64,000 nucleotides of DNA, taken from NCBI GenBank assembly GCA_045651765.1, contig JAZRSY010000024.1, forward strand, positions 62,001-126,000, in the 5' to 3' direction. Origin of the DNA: SIG565 sp045651765 (GTDB lineage: Bacteria; Bacillota; Clostridia; Oscillospirales; Acutalibacteraceae). A program made the position numbers and the translations under genes. A model generated the notes under the pieces. The model was not told the origin of the DNA. It did not search any database and worked only from the letters and a program-made list of their open reading frames with translations. Of this stretch, positions 47,214 to 56,164 are shown piece after piece. The stretch's first letter is position 1. Each line of letters begins with the position of its first letter.

Positions 47214-47243
47214 AGAATATGACAGAAGGATTATTTTTATTCC
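47214..47243 (-). promoter_or_regulatory. Candidate sigma-E promoter for spoIVA
   Basis: Minus strand GGAATAA, 15 bp, CATATTCT. This is a loose match to sigma-E promoters (an ATA-rich -35 and CATA at -10). The expected control in Bacillus is sigma-E, which makes the candidate worth listing. Confidence 0.35.
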
Positions 47244-47246
47244 ATA

Positions 47247-48542
47247 TTATAAATCGTTAGCAATTAAATCATCGAGAGTTTCGCGTTTAACGGCAACATA
47301 ACTTGTGCCATCTTTAAGCATAACTATTGGCGGGCGTGCAATTCGGTTATAATTCATAGCCATAGAATAGTTGTAAGCACCCGTTGTGCAAACGGCTAAA
47401 ATATCGCCACGCTCAGCTTCTGGTAAAAGCACATTTTGCTGAATAATATCACCGCTTTCACAGCATCGGCCAACAACATCACATTCTAAAGTTGGTTTTT
47501 GTGCTGCTTTATTAGCTAAAAACAAGGTATATTCCGAGCCATAAAGTGCGTATCTTGGGTTGTCGGTCATACCGCCATCTACCGAAACATAATTTTTATA
47601 ACCTGTAATTTTTTTAACGGTGCCAACAGTATATAAAGTCATACCGGCATCGGCCACGATGCTGCGGCCAGGTTCTAATAAAATTTTTGGCACTGTAATA
47701 TTTAGTTGGTTACATTTATTTTTAATAAAATCCGAAACCTGTAAAATATTTTTTTCAATATCAATTACCGGGTCGTTTTCGGTGTATCTTACGCCGTAAC
47801 CACCGCCTAAATCCAACTGTTCGGTATCAAGATTTAATTCGGTTTTAACCTTATAAATAAAATCAAGCATTATATCGGCTCCGCGCAAAAAAGTGTCGGA
47901 ATCGAATACCATTGAGCCAATATGGCAATGGAAACCACAAAGTTTGATATTGCTGAATTTTAGGGTTTTTTCAACAATTTTATATGCCTGACCGGTTTCA
48001 ATGGCGGTGCCAAATTTCGAATCTACCTTACCGGTGTTAACAGCTTCGTAGGTGTGGGTGTCAATACCGGGTGTTAAACGAAGCAAAATATTTTGGCAAA
48101 TCCCGTATTTTTTGGCAGTAGCATCAATTACATCAAGTTCTTCGGCATTATCAACCACAAAATAACCTATACCATTATTTATAGCAAAATCAACATCGTA
48201 ATCGGTTTTATTATTACTGTGAAAATAAGCTTTACTTAGTGGGAAGCCTGCCTTTAGAGCAGTGTAAATTTCACCAACTGAAACAACGTCGACACACATT
48301 TTTTCTTCATTAACAATATTATAAATTCTTTTAAATGAATTAGCCTTACTAGCATACAGAACAGCAAAATTGTCGCCATATGCTTTTTCCATTGCATTAA
48401 CATAAGTTTTGCAGTTATTGCGAATCTTATTCTCGTCAAGCAAATATAGAGGTGTACCGTATTTTTCTGCTAATTTTACGGTATCTTGTCCGGCAAATTC
48501 TAATAATCCTGAATTATTTATATCAATGTTATTGCAAATCAT
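47247..48542 (-). CDS. lysA: Diaminopimelate decarboxylase
   Basis: Last step of lysine synthesis, 431 residues, PLP-dependent. The PLP Lys is in LYASKANSFKR. FHCHIGS, DLGGGYGVRY, LLEPGRSIVADAG, and the partner-subunit CESGD motif are present. Two bases separate it from lysC, so it is cotranscribed under the lysine riboswitch. The Shine-Dalgarno sequence is only GGGG, suggesting coupling. Confidence 0.96.
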   Translation of the reverse strand: MICNNIDINNSGLLEFAGQDTVKLAEKYGTPLYLLDENKIRNNCKTYVNAMEKAYGDNFAVLYASKANSFKRIYNIVNEEKMCVDVVSVGEIYTALKAGFPLSKAYFHSNNKTDYDVDFAINNGIGYFVVDNAEELDVIDATAKKYGICQNILLRLTPGIDTHTYEAVNTGKVDSKFGTAIETGQAYKIVEKTLKFSNIKLCGFHCHIGSMVFDSDTFLRGADIMLDFIYKVKTELNLDTEQLDLGGGYGVRYTENDPVIDIEKNILQVSDFIKNKCNQLNITVPKILLEPGRSIVADAGMTLYTVGTVKKITGYKNYVSVDGGMTDNPRYALYGSEYTLFLANKAAQKPTLECDVVGRCCESGDIIQQNVLLPEAERGDILAVCTTGAYNYSMAMNYNRIARPPIVMLKDGTSYVAVKRETLDDLIANDL

Positions 48543-48544
48543 AT

Positions 48545-49864
48545 TTATACCCCAAAAACAAATTTATTATAAATAGCAATAATAGCGTTTTCATAATCTT
48601 TTTCTTCAATGCCAACAATAATGTTAAGTTCGCTTGAGCCTTGGTCAATCATTCTTACATTAATGCCGGCATTAGCCAATGCAGAAAATAGTTTAGAAGC
48701 TGTTCCCTTACTGCTTTGCATGCCATGGCCCACCACCGCAACTAATGCTAAATTATCGTAAACATAAATTGTATCGGGGTTAACAGCCTTGTTAATTTCG
48801 CTTAAAATTAAATCTTTTTTATCGGCAATATACTCGGTCTTTAAAACAATCGACATTGTGTCAATTCCTGAAGGTATGTGTTCGAAATTAATATTTAATT
48901 TTTCTAAAATTTCAAGAACCTTTCTGGTGAAACCGATTTCGCCATTCATACGGTCCTTTTCAATATAAATAGCGGAAAAACCAACAGTACCGGCGATACC
49001 GGTAATAATTGCGTGTTTAGACGGCTTTTCTTGTTCGTTAACAATCATACTTCCGTTATCAAGCGGAGCATTGGTGTTACGAATATTAATTGGAATATTG
49101 GCCTTTCTAACAGGAAAAACGGCATCTTCGTGTAAAACCGTTGCACCCATATAAGAAAGTTCCCTTAATTCTCTGTAGGTAATTTCTTCAACAGGTTTTG
49201 GGTCTTTAACTATTCTTGGGTCAACCATTAATAAACCAGAAACATCGGTCCAGTTTTCGTAAATGTCGGCATTAACTCCTGCGGCAACAATTGAACCGGT
49301 AATGTCGGAACCACCACGCGAAAAAGTTTTAACTTTACCATTGCTATAGGCACCATAAAAGCCAGGAAAAACAGCAAATTCGGCGTTTTTAACCATTTTT
49401 TTAATTGTTGGGTATGTTTTAGCAAAATCTACATTACCTGCATTGTCAAAGAAAATACAATCAGCAGTATCAATAAAATTATAGTCTAAATATTTAGCCA
49501 AAATTTTAGAATTTAAATATTCGCCGCGGCTAACAATATAATCAAAATTATTATCACTGCCAAAAGAATTTTTAATAATATTAAAATCTTCTTCTAAAGA
49601 AAAATCTAAGCCTAAACCACCAATAATTTCGTTATATCGGGCTTCAACTTCTTTAAAAATTTCTTTGGCTTTATTTTCATTTTTGTTGTTTTCGGCACAA
49701 GAAATTAGTAGGTCGGTAACCTTAATGTCATTAGAAAACCTTTTACCCGGAGCAGATGCTACAATATAGCGCCTTTCGGGTTCAGCTTTAATAATTTGAG
49801 CAACCTTTTTAAATTGTTCGGAATTTGCTAAAGAACTGCCGCCAAATTTTAAAACCTTTAACAT
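48545..49864 (-). CDS. lysC: Aspartate kinase
   Basis: 439 residues. KFGGSSLANSEQF is the kinase signature. FSRGGSDITGSIVAAGVNAD, and EEITYRELRELSYMGATVLH follow. The C-terminal third has two ACT domains (one around IYIEKDRMNGEIGFT, one around ALVAVVGHGM), which bind lysine in most homologues. AGGAG precedes the ATG. It is the first gene behind the L-box, so the operon feeds lysine and, through DAP, cell wall and dipicolinate. Confidence 0.96.
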   Translation of the reverse strand: MLKVLKFGGSSLANSEQFKKVAQIIKAEPERRYIVASAPGKRFSNDIKVTDLLISCAENNKNENKAKEIFKEVEARYNEIIGGLGLDFSLEEDFNIIKNSFGSDNNFDYIVSRGEYLNSKILAKYLDYNFIDTADCIFFDNAGNVDFAKTYPTIKKMVKNAEFAVFPGFYGAYSNGKVKTFSRGGSDITGSIVAAGVNADIYENWTDVSGLLMVDPRIVKDPKPVEEITYRELRELSYMGATVLHEDAVFPVRKANIPINIRNTNAPLDNGSMIVNEQEKPSKHAIITGIAGTVGFSAIYIEKDRMNGEIGFTRKVLEILEKLNINFEHIPSGIDTMSIVLKTEYIADKKDLILSEINKAVNPDTIYVYDNLALVAVVGHGMQSSKGTASKLFSALANAGINVRMIDQGSSELNIIVGIEEKDYENAIIAIYNKFVFGV

Positions 49865-49876
49865 AAAAACATCTCC

Positions 49877-49914
49877 TAAAAATAATTAGCAGCTTAATGT
49901 AAACATTAAACTGC
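49877..49914 (-). terminator. Lysine riboswitch expression-platform terminator
   Basis: Minus strand GCAGTTTAATG, loop, CATTAAGCTGC (one G-T pair), followed by TAATTATTTTT and then the lysC Shine-Dalgarno sequence. Confidence 0.7.
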
Positions 49915-49948
49915 CACCTGAAATTAACTTAAAAATAAAGTAAACCAG

Positions 49949-50105
49949 GATAGCACTCCGCCAAAAAAGCGACAACAAAGTGGGTATTAACCCAAATTGC
50001 CAGAACAGTATTTCGCAAATACTGCCTTCGGCACCCTTCCCTTTCAAAACCGCAACGCCTGCGAAGCTTACACGGAGTTTAATAATGAAGTAATGCTCCT
50101 CTATC
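49949..50105 (-). ncRNA. Lysine riboswitch (L-box)
   Basis: On the minus strand the aptamer opens GATAGAGGAGC and closes GGAGTGCTATC, giving the P1 helix. Between them lie the conserved core GAAAGGGAAGGGTGCCGAAG, a hairpin GCAGTATTTGCGAAATACTG, and CTGGCAATTTGGG. These match the L-box blocks. The position upstream of lysC-lysA confirms it. Lysine should cause termination at the downstream hairpin. Confidence 0.92.
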
Positions 50106-50116
50106 TTTGTCAATTG

Positions 50117-50145
50117 ATTTTAACATATTAATATATATATGTCAA
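50117..50145 (-). promoter_or_regulatory. Promoter of the lysC-lysA operon
   Basis: Minus strand TTGACA, 17 bp, TAAAAT, ending about 12 bases before the aptamer. Confidence 0.8.
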
Positions 50146-50176
50146 TTAAAATTTTTTGTTAAAAGTTTATTTTTGT

Positions 50177-50204
50177 TTGACAAATATTTGTAGTATGTTA
50201 TAAT
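50177..50204 (+). promoter_or_regulatory. mgtE promoter
   Basis: TTGACA, 16 bp, TATAAT. It gives a leader of about 170 nt before mgtE. Confidence 0.8.
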
Positions 50205-50239
50205 TAAATAGTTAAAAAAGTTTTTGTGAGGTGAAAAAA

Positions 50240-50320
50240 ATGGATGCGGATAGTTGTAGTATAACACCTTTGGGGCGTATTTTAGAAAAAACGGTTGTTT
50301 GCATCTGTTTTTTAAAATAG
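50240..50320 (+). CDS. Possible leader peptide upstream of mgtE (26 codons)
   Basis: GAGGTGA (50228-50234) precedes an ATG that opens a 26-codon frame ending in TAG. The peptide begins MDADSCSITPLGRILEK and ends in a hydrophobic, Cys-containing VVCICFLK. Its start codon is in the left arm of a 13-bp stem (AAAAAATGGATGC, 50235-50247) paired with GCATCTGTTTTTT (50301-50313) near its own end. Ribosome movement through the frame would open the stem. A regulatory leader peptide is an inference; it could also be a chance frame in a structured RNA. Confidence 0.4.
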   Translation: MDADSCSITPLGRILEKTVVCICFLK

Positions 50321-50381
50321 CCTGTCCCCTTTTGTGTCTTACATCCTTATATCCTGCAAATAATTTTTAAGGAGGAAGACT

Positions 50382-51755
50382 GTGGAAAACAATCTTATTT
50401 TAACAGAAGAATTATTAGAATTAATTGAAAAAAGGCGCTTTAGTGCAATAAAATCTAAGTTGATTGAAATGAACAGTGCCGATATTGCAGTTTTATTTGA
50501 AGAGCTCGACCGCGAAAATTTACCTAAAATTTTTAGGTTATTACCTAAAGAATTAGCCGCTGAAACCTTTGTAGAGTTTGACAGCGAATTACAAGAGTTT
50601 TTAATAAAAAGCTTTTCTGACCGCGAACTGAAAGATATTATTAACGAACTTTATGCCGACGATGCTGCCGATATTGTTGAAGAAATGCCGGCCAATGTTG
50701 TAAGCCGAATTTTAAGGCATGCAACCCCTGAAATGCGTAAAGACATTAATGAATTATTAAAATACCCCGAAGACAGTGCCGGAAGCGTTATGACAACCGA
50801 ATTTGTTAACCTTAAGCGCACCATTACCGTTGCCGATGCAATTAAACAAATTCACCTAACCGGTATTGACAAAGAAACGGTTAACACCTGTTATGTTACT
50901 GAACCTGACCGCCGTTTAATTGGTATTGTTACACTTAGGTCTTTAATTATTGCCAACCCCGACCAAATTATTTCTGACATTATGGAAAGAAACATTGTGT
51001 CGGTTAACACGGAATCAGACCGTGAAAGTGTTGCTAATTTACTTAAAAAATATGACCTGACCGCAATGCCGGTTGTAGATGCCGAAAACCGCCTTGTTGG
51101 TATTATTACAATTGACGACGCCATTGATGTTATAGAAGAAGAAACCACCGAAGATATTGAAAAAATGGCGGCCATTTTGCCAACCGACAAACCTTATTTA
51201 AAAACCGGAGTTTTCGAAACAGTAAAGGCCAGAATTTTTTGGTTATTATTACTTATGATTTCGGCAACTTTTACAGGTATGATTATTTCTTCGTTTGAAG
51301 AAAAATTAAAATTATTCCCTGCTTTAATCGCCTTTATTCCCATGATAATGGGTACAGGTGGTAACTCGGGCGGTCAATCATCGGTTACGGTTATACGCGG
51401 ACTTTCACTCGGAGAAATTGAATTCAAAGATATTTTTAAGGTAATTTTTAAAGAAATGAAGGTTGCTTTAATTTGCGGAGGAATATTAGCTGCAGTAAGT
51501 TTTATTAAAATAATTGTTTTTGATTATTTTATTTTAGGCAACCTTGGCGAAAACTTTATTATTGAAACCTTAGTAGTTTGCTTTACCTTAATTTTTACAG
51601 TATTTATTGCAAAAATTGTTGGCTCTGCCCTACCACTTTTTGCACAAAAACTTAAATTAGACCCTGCTGTAATGGCAAGTCCGTTTATAACAACTATTGT
51701 AGATGCCATTTCACTTTTAATTTATTTTGCTGTTGCAGCATTGCTATTAAGTTAA
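50382..51755 (+). CDS. mgtE: Magnesium transporter MgtE
   Basis: 457 residues. The N-terminal helical domain (LFEELDRENLPKIFRLLPKE) is followed by two CBS domains (about 140-260, EDSAGSVMTTEFVNL at the first, VVDAENRLVGIITIDDAID in the second). A connecting helix and a five-helix channel containing GTGGNSGGQSS complete the protein. The CBS and N domains close the channel at high Mg in characterised MgtE proteins. The start is GTG behind AAGGAGG. It is monocistronic, with a long leader. Confidence 0.95.
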   Translation: MENNLILTEELLELIEKRRFSAIKSKLIEMNSADIAVLFEELDRENLPKIFRLLPKELAAETFVEFDSELQEFLIKSFSDRELKDIINELYADDAADIVEEMPANVVSRILRHATPEMRKDINELLKYPEDSAGSVMTTEFVNLKRTITVADAIKQIHLTGIDKETVNTCYVTEPDRRLIGIVTLRSLIIANPDQIISDIMERNIVSVNTESDRESVANLLKKYDLTAMPVVDAENRLVGIITIDDAIDVIEEETTEDIEKMAAILPTDKPYLKTGVFETVKARIFWLLLLMISATFTGMIISSFEEKLKLFPALIAFIPMIMGTGGNSGGQSSVTVIRGLSLGEIEFKDIFKVIFKEMKVALICGGILAAVSFIKIIVFDYFILGNLGENFIIETLVVCFTLIFTVFIAKIVGSALPLFAQKLKLDPAVMASPFITTIVDAISLLIYFAVAALLLS

Positions 51756-51756
51756 A

Positions 51757-51784
51757 AAAAGCCCGTGTTTAACACGGGCTTTTA
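51757..51784. terminator. Bidirectional terminator, mgtE/sigE
   Basis: AAAGCCCGTGTT and AACACGGGCTTT form a 12-bp stem with one loop base when drawn fully, in practice a small loop around TTTA. The sigE stop lies at its edge. Confidence 0.8.
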
Positions 51785-52489
51785 AATTACCTTTTCAAAT
51801 TGTTTTTTTAATTTTATTATTATCCTTTTTTCTAACCGTGATATATACGATTGCGAAATTCCTAAAGTGTCAGCAACCTGCTTTTGTGTCAATTCTGCAG
51901 CCCCTTTTAGACCAAACCGCATTTCTATAATTTCTTTTTCGCGTTTTGGCAAATCATTAATTAAATTTAATAATAAGTTCTTTTCATCATCAAACTCAAT
52001 GCTTTTATTAATATCTTCCCCGTCGCTGCCTAAAATGTCGGATAATAATAATTCGTTACCATCCCAATCAATATTTAAAGGTTCATCAATGGAAATCTCG
52101 GTTTTTATGGCCGAGTTTTTTCTTAAATACATTAAAATCTCGTTTTCAATGCAACGCGAAGCATAGGTGGCTAACTTAATGTTTTTTTCGGGACAAAATG
52201 TATTTACCGCCTTAATTAACCCAATGGTGCCAATTGAAATTAAATCTTCAACGGTTGAATTATTTGTATCGAACTTTCGAGCAATATAAACCACCAAACG
52301 CAAATTATGTACAATTAATTTTTCTTTAACTAAACTATTGTTATCATAAAAATTTTTCAATAACTCCGCTTCTTCTTCGGCTGTAAAAGGTGGCGGAAGA
52401 GTTTCGGGCCCGTTAATATAATATACTGAATTTTTAAAGCCTAATTTTAATAATATTTTATTTAAAAATATGTTTAATTTTTTAAACAT
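51782..52489 (-). CDS. sigE: RNA polymerase sporulation sigma factor sigma-E (pro-form)
   Basis: 235 residues. The N-terminal 25-30 residues (basic/hydrophobic, [13 protein letters not shown]) are the pro-sequence removed by SpoIIGA, followed by [13 protein letters not shown]. Region 2 has [20 protein letters not shown] and [18 protein letters not shown]. Region 4 has the [23 protein letters not shown]. These agree almost residue for residue with sigma-E of other spore formers. It directls mother-cell gene expression and follows spoIIGA after one base. Confidence 0.97.
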   Translation of the reverse strand: MFKKLNIFLNKILLKLGFKNSVYYINGPETLPPPFTAEEEAELLKNFYDNNSLVKEKLIVHNLRLVVYIARKFDTNNSTVEDLISIGTIGLIKAVNTFCPEKNIKLATYASRCIENEILMYLRKNSAIKTEISIDEPLNIDWDGNELLLSDILGSDGEDINKSIEFDDEKNLLLNLINDLPKREKEIIEMRFGLKGAAELTQKQVADTLGISQSYISRLEKRIIIKLKKQFEKVI

Positions 52490-52490
52490 T

Positions 52491-53330
52491 TTAATCCCCC
52501 AATAAAACTAATATTTCCGGATTTAAAATAACATTGTATTCATCTTCGTTAACATTTTTTGATAAAGCGACAATAGGTTTATTTAAAGTTATTTTGTTAT
52601 TATCACAAAAAATTTCGGCTTTATCGCACCTAACGGCCTCTAACAATTTTGAACCTGTTATTGTAGAACACGGTAAAACACGGTACCTTGATTTATAATC
52701 ATTACTAATATTTGAAATATTCCCAAACAGTTTTTTGCCACTGTTTTCACCAATGAATATAATTTCACTGTTACCAAAAATATCTTTAACCGAATTCCCA
52801 CTATCAAAAATTCCAATAAAACTTTCGTTTTTTTGGTTTAAAGTAATTTTAACGTTGCATCTTGTTGCCGTTTTAGCAGTTCTTTGCAAAACAGAGTTTA
52901 AAACGGTAAAAACTATATAAAAAATTACCGAAAAAGCAACCAACAACACAGGTGAAATATTAAAATATACCACCGAATTATTTATAATTAACCCATTAGG
53001 TTTAAATAAAACCCAAATAGCCAACATTGCCCCTGCAAAAATAAAAGAAGTCGAAAACATTATAAATAGACTTCTTAAAAAAGTTTTAATTTTTTTATAT
53101 CCAAAAGCAATTAACACCAAACAAAAACTACTAAAAATTTTAAAAATAATTTCTATTATTATATTTTGTTGTGGTAAAAAAATAAAAAAAGAAAAAAAAG
53201 ACCCAATAAATGCCGATATTATTAAACGAAAATTTTTATATTGTGTTTTATTTATTTTGGTTGTTAAAATTAATATGTAATAATTAATTATTGAGTTAAC
53301 TAAAATTAAAATATCTACATAAACAATCAT
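52491..53330 (-). CDS. spoIIGA: Sigma-E processing peptidase SpoIIGA
   Basis: 279 residues. Five membrane helices in the first 150 residues are followed by a cytosolic aspartic protease domain with the active-site FDSGNSV and the later LPCSTITG. It cleaves pro-sigma-E at the sporulation septum after a forespore signal. The spoIIGA-sigE pair is the standard arrangement. The upstream promoter has unusual spacing (see next feature). Confidence 0.95.
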   Translation of the reverse strand: MIVYVDILILVNSIINYYILILTTKINKTQYKNFRLIISAFIGSFFSFFIFLPQQNIIIEIIFKIFSSFCLVLIAFGYKKIKTFLRSLFIMFSTSFIFAGAMLAIWVLFKPNGLIINNSVVYFNISPVLLVAFSVIFYIVFTVLNSVLQRTAKTATRCNVKITLNQKNESFIGIFDSGNSVKDIFGNSEIIFIGENSGKKLFGNISNISNDYKSRYRVLPCSTITGSKLLEAVRCDKAEIFCDNNKITLNKPIVALSKNVNEDEYNVILNPEILVLLGD

Positions 53331-53349
53331 ACAACCACCGCCCGTTTTT

Positions 53350-53384
53350 ATTATACAATATTAAAATTAAATATTTTGTCAAAA
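53350..53384 (-). promoter_or_regulatory. spoIIGA-sigE promoter with Spo0A box and long spacer
   Basis: Minus strand TTGACA (53377-53382) and TATAAT (53350-53355) are 21 bp apart. The -35 is embedded in TTTTGTCAAAA (plus strand 53374-53384), a good match to the Spo0A box. The Bacillus spoIIG promoter also has an over-long spacer (22 bp) and Spo0A sites at the -35. A weaker alternative -10 (TGTATA) would give 18 bp. Confidence 0.65.
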
Positions 53385-53393
53385 ACACGGTGG

Positions 53394-53427
53394 CAAAAAA
53401 ATAAAGCATTGCAAAAAGCAATGCTTT
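53394..53427 (-). terminator. Terminator after htrA
   Basis: AAAGCATTGC, loop TTTTT, GCAATGCTTT, then ATTTTTTTG on the minus strand. Confidence 0.85.
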
Positions 53428-53432
53428 AAAAT

Positions 53433-54719
53433 TTAATATCCATATGGGAAGTCGAAGGTATCGTTATAATTATTGTTTTTATCGTTTTGTGTTTCGCCTT
53501 TGTAACTTGATTCACTTTCGGCTAAAAGTAATTCGGCTTCAATAGATTTATAGGTGCCGGTTTTTTCGACATAAATTGTTAAAGTAATTTTATCGCCTGG
53601 TTTTAATGATTCAATTTTATCTAAAACAATATCGCCTTTTGTAATTTTAACCCCATCAATTTCGGTAATTATATCGCCTGCGGCAAATTTGCCGTTTAAA
53701 GAACTTTCGGGGCTTATATCGGCAATTAAAAGGCCTGTAACAGTGGAATTATTAATTTCGGCGGTAACTTCGTTAATTTCGGTATAGGTTATTCCAAGTT
53801 TGGCACGGGTGGTTACCTTTTTATTTGCTATTAATTCTTCTACAACATATTTTACGGTTGTGGTAGGTATTGCATATCCAACGCTGTCATAAGCCTCTCC
53901 TACAAGCTTTGAAGAGGTTATTCCAACAACCTGACCATACATATTAACTAATGCGCCGCCGGAACTGCCTGGGTTAATTGCTGAATCGGTTTGTATTAAC
54001 TTAGAGGTATAACTTGTTGAATTAGAAACTCGCCTGTTTATAAACGAAATAATTCCGCCTGTAATAGAAGAACTTGCAGTAGCATCATTTGGGCGGCCGA
54101 TGGCCACAACTTCTTCACCAAAATTAAGTTCATCAGAATTACCAAATGTAGCAGGAAACAGTCCGGTAGTATCGGCCTTTAAAACCGCCAAATCACTACG
54201 GGTATCGCCTGCAACAAACTCGGCATTTAATGAATTACCGTCGAATGTATAAATTTTAAATTTTGCATTAGAAACATTTTCATAAATATGGTCATTAGTA
54301 ATAATATAACCATCTTCTGAATAAACAACGCCGCTGGCATAGCCACTAATGCCCTTTTCGTTGTATACTACAATACCAACAACCGATTTATTTACAATTT
54401 CATAAATTTCTTGGCTTGAATTCATATTAGTATTACTCGGTTTGGATTCAAGGTTTAAAGAGCCATTAAAAGAAGTACCATTATTATTTTTTCCAAGAAA
54501 ATAAGCCGATACCGAAACTGCACATAAAACAATAGCACAAATAATTAATATTATAAAAGTTTTAAGACCATTTTTATTGTTATCAGTATTATTTATGGGT
54601 TCGGTTAATTCAATAACAGGTTCTTCGTAAATTGGTTCAAAATCGGGTTGTGGTTGTTGATTGTTTTGTGTCGAATTATCGTTCTCATTCAACTCATTAA
54701 AATCATTAAAATCAGACAT
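53433..54719 (-). CDS. HtrA/DegP-family membrane-anchored serine protease
   Basis: 428 residues. An acidic Asn-rich cytoplasmic tail, one membrane helix (52-75), and a trypsin-like domain with His144 (TNDHIY), Asp176 (RSDLAVL) and Ser253 (NPGSSGGAL). A PDZ domain follows (about 310-405). It degrades misfolded exported proteins outside the membrane. It is the third gene of a response regulator-kinase-protease operon, which resembles CssRS control of HtrA in Bacillus. Confidence 0.92.
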   Translation of the reverse strand: MSDFNDFNELNENDNSTQNNQQPQPDFEPIYEEPVIELTEPINNTDNNKNGLKTFIILIICAIVLCAVSVSAYFLGKNNNGTSFNGSLNLESKPSNTNMNSSQEIYEIVNKSVVGIVVYNEKGISGYASGVVYSEDGYIITNDHIYENVSNAKFKIYTFDGNSLNAEFVAGDTRSDLAVLKADTTGLFPATFGNSDELNFGEEVVAIGRPNDATASSSITGGIISFINRRVSNSTSYTSKLIQTDSAINPGSSGGALVNMYGQVVGITSSKLVGEAYDSVGYAIPTTTVKYVVEELIANKKVTTRAKLGITYTEINEVTAEINNSTVTGLLIADISPESSLNGKFAAGDIITEIDGVKITKGDIVLDKIESLKPGDKITLTIYVEKTGTYKSIEAELLLAESESSYKGETQNDKNNNYNDTFDFPYGY

Positions 54720-54731
54720 TAGTTTCCTCCG

Positions 54732-56156
54732 TTAGTTTTTGTTTATTGGTAATGTAACTTTAAATTCGGTAAATTCGTTTGGTACACTTGTAGCGGTAAT
54801 TTTACCATTATGAAGTTCCACAATGGTTTTAACAATGTATAATCCAAGCCCTGTGCCGTTTTTGTCGGCCGAACGGGATTTATCGGTTTTATAGAATCTA
54901 TCAAAAATAAAGTTAAGGTTATTATTATCTATACCTTCGCCGCTGTTTTTAATAGATAATTCAATACTAGTGTTATTAACGGTTTTGTAAAACTCAATTT
55001 TTCCGTTTTCGTTGGTAAATTTAACGGCATTGTCGGTTAAATTATAAATAACCTGATAAATTAAATCATAATCGGCAAAAATATCTATATCATCTAATTT
55101 ATCTAAACCAACAATTTCAATGTTTTTTTCTTTAATTTTTTGTTCGTGGTTAATTACAATATTAACCAACATTTTAGTTAAATTAAATTTTGTTTTATTA
55201 ATATTTAAAGTACCCGATTCCAACTTGGATATGTTTAACATTGATTCCACCAAGCGTGAAAGTCTTGTTACTTCGTTTAAAATTATATTTAGGTAGTAAT
55301 TATGCTTATCTGCAGGTATTGTGCCATCAATAATGCCATCAATAAAGCCTGAAATAGTTGTCATGGGAGTGCGAAGTTCGTGCGAAACATCGGCTATAAA
55401 GCTGCGTCGCATTTTTTCTAAATCGGCCAATGATTTACTCATACTGTTAAAAGAAAGTGATAATTCGCCAATTTCGTCGTTATTATATACAGGTATTCTT
55501 TTTGAAAAATCACCCTTTGCCATCAATTTAGCAGCTTCCGACATCAATTTAAGCGGTTTTGTAATATAATATGACATTGTATAAAGTGCAATGAACATTA
55601 ATATTAATGGTATTATTGCCGAAAAAATAAAAATTTTGAAAATTTTAAGCATTAAAATTCTTAAAGTTTCTGTAGAAGTAGAGGCAAAGACATAACCATA
55701 TAATACATTAGAATTATCTTTCACAGGTATACCATAGGTGTAATGCTCTTCTTCATAAATGCCGCCAAGATTACTAATCTTAAAATAATTATTTTTACTA
55801 ACATTGGCTAAGGTTTGTTTAGAAATAATGACGTTTGAATGACTGCATGGCATTTCGGTAGTGAAATTATTACATCCGCAAATAATTATTTTACCGGTGT
55901 TGTCGGTTAAGAAAATATCTATGCCCGAAATATTATTTTGTATTGTAATTAAATTGTAAGCATTTTTCTTAAAATTATTTGAATGTATATCGTTAATTAA
56001 TATTTTAGAAACGGCATTACAATTATCTTGTAAAAGTTTAAATTTTTCATTAGAAAAATAATTAGAAACTAAAAATGTTAATACACCTGCAATTAGAGTC
56101 ATACTAATAAGAATTATTACAGTAGTAGTAAAGAAAAATTTTTTAAAAAGTTTCAT
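54732..56156 (-). CDS. Sensor histidine kinase
   Basis: 474 residues. Two membrane helices (about 10-32 and 168-190) enclose an external domain with three Cys (IIICGCNNFTTEMPC). HAMP follows, then the H-box FIADVSHELRTPMTTISGF, N-box IYNLTDNAVKF, and ATP lid GTGLGLYIV. The cysteines in the sensor are unusual and might bind metal or sense redox. The partner is the response regulator eight bases upstream. Confidence 0.92.
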   Translation of the reverse strand: MKLFKKFFFTTTVIILISMTLIAGVLTFLVSNYFSNEKFKLLQDNCNAVSKILINDIHSNNFKKNAYNLITIQNNISGIDIFLTDNTGKIIICGCNNFTTEMPCSHSNVIISKQTLANVSKNNYFKISNLGGIYEEEHYTYGIPVKDNSNVLYGYVFASTSTETLRILMLKIFKIFIFSAIIPLILMFIALYTMSYYITKPLKLMSEAAKLMAKGDFSKRIPVYNNDEIGELSLSFNSMSKSLADLEKMRRSFIADVSHELRTPMTTISGFIDGIIDGTIPADKHNYYLNIILNEVTRLSRLVESMLNISKLESGTLNINKTKFNLTKMLVNIVINHEQKIKEKNIEIVGLDKLDDIDIFADYDLIYQVIYNLTDNAVKFTNENGKIEFYKTVNNTSIELSIKNSGEGIDNNNLNFIFDRFYKTDKSRSADKNGTGLGLYIVKTIVELHNGKITATSVPNEFTEFKVTLPINKN

Positions 56157-56164
56157 AAACCGCC

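Noticed and set aside
49886..50113. 75-codon open frame on the minus strand upstream of lysC
   Set aside because: It coincides with the lysine riboswitch aptamer and expression platform, which fully explain the conservation.
50211..50381. M-box magnesium riboswitch before mgtE
   Set aside because: The conserved M-box blocks could not be found; reported instead as an unidentified leader.
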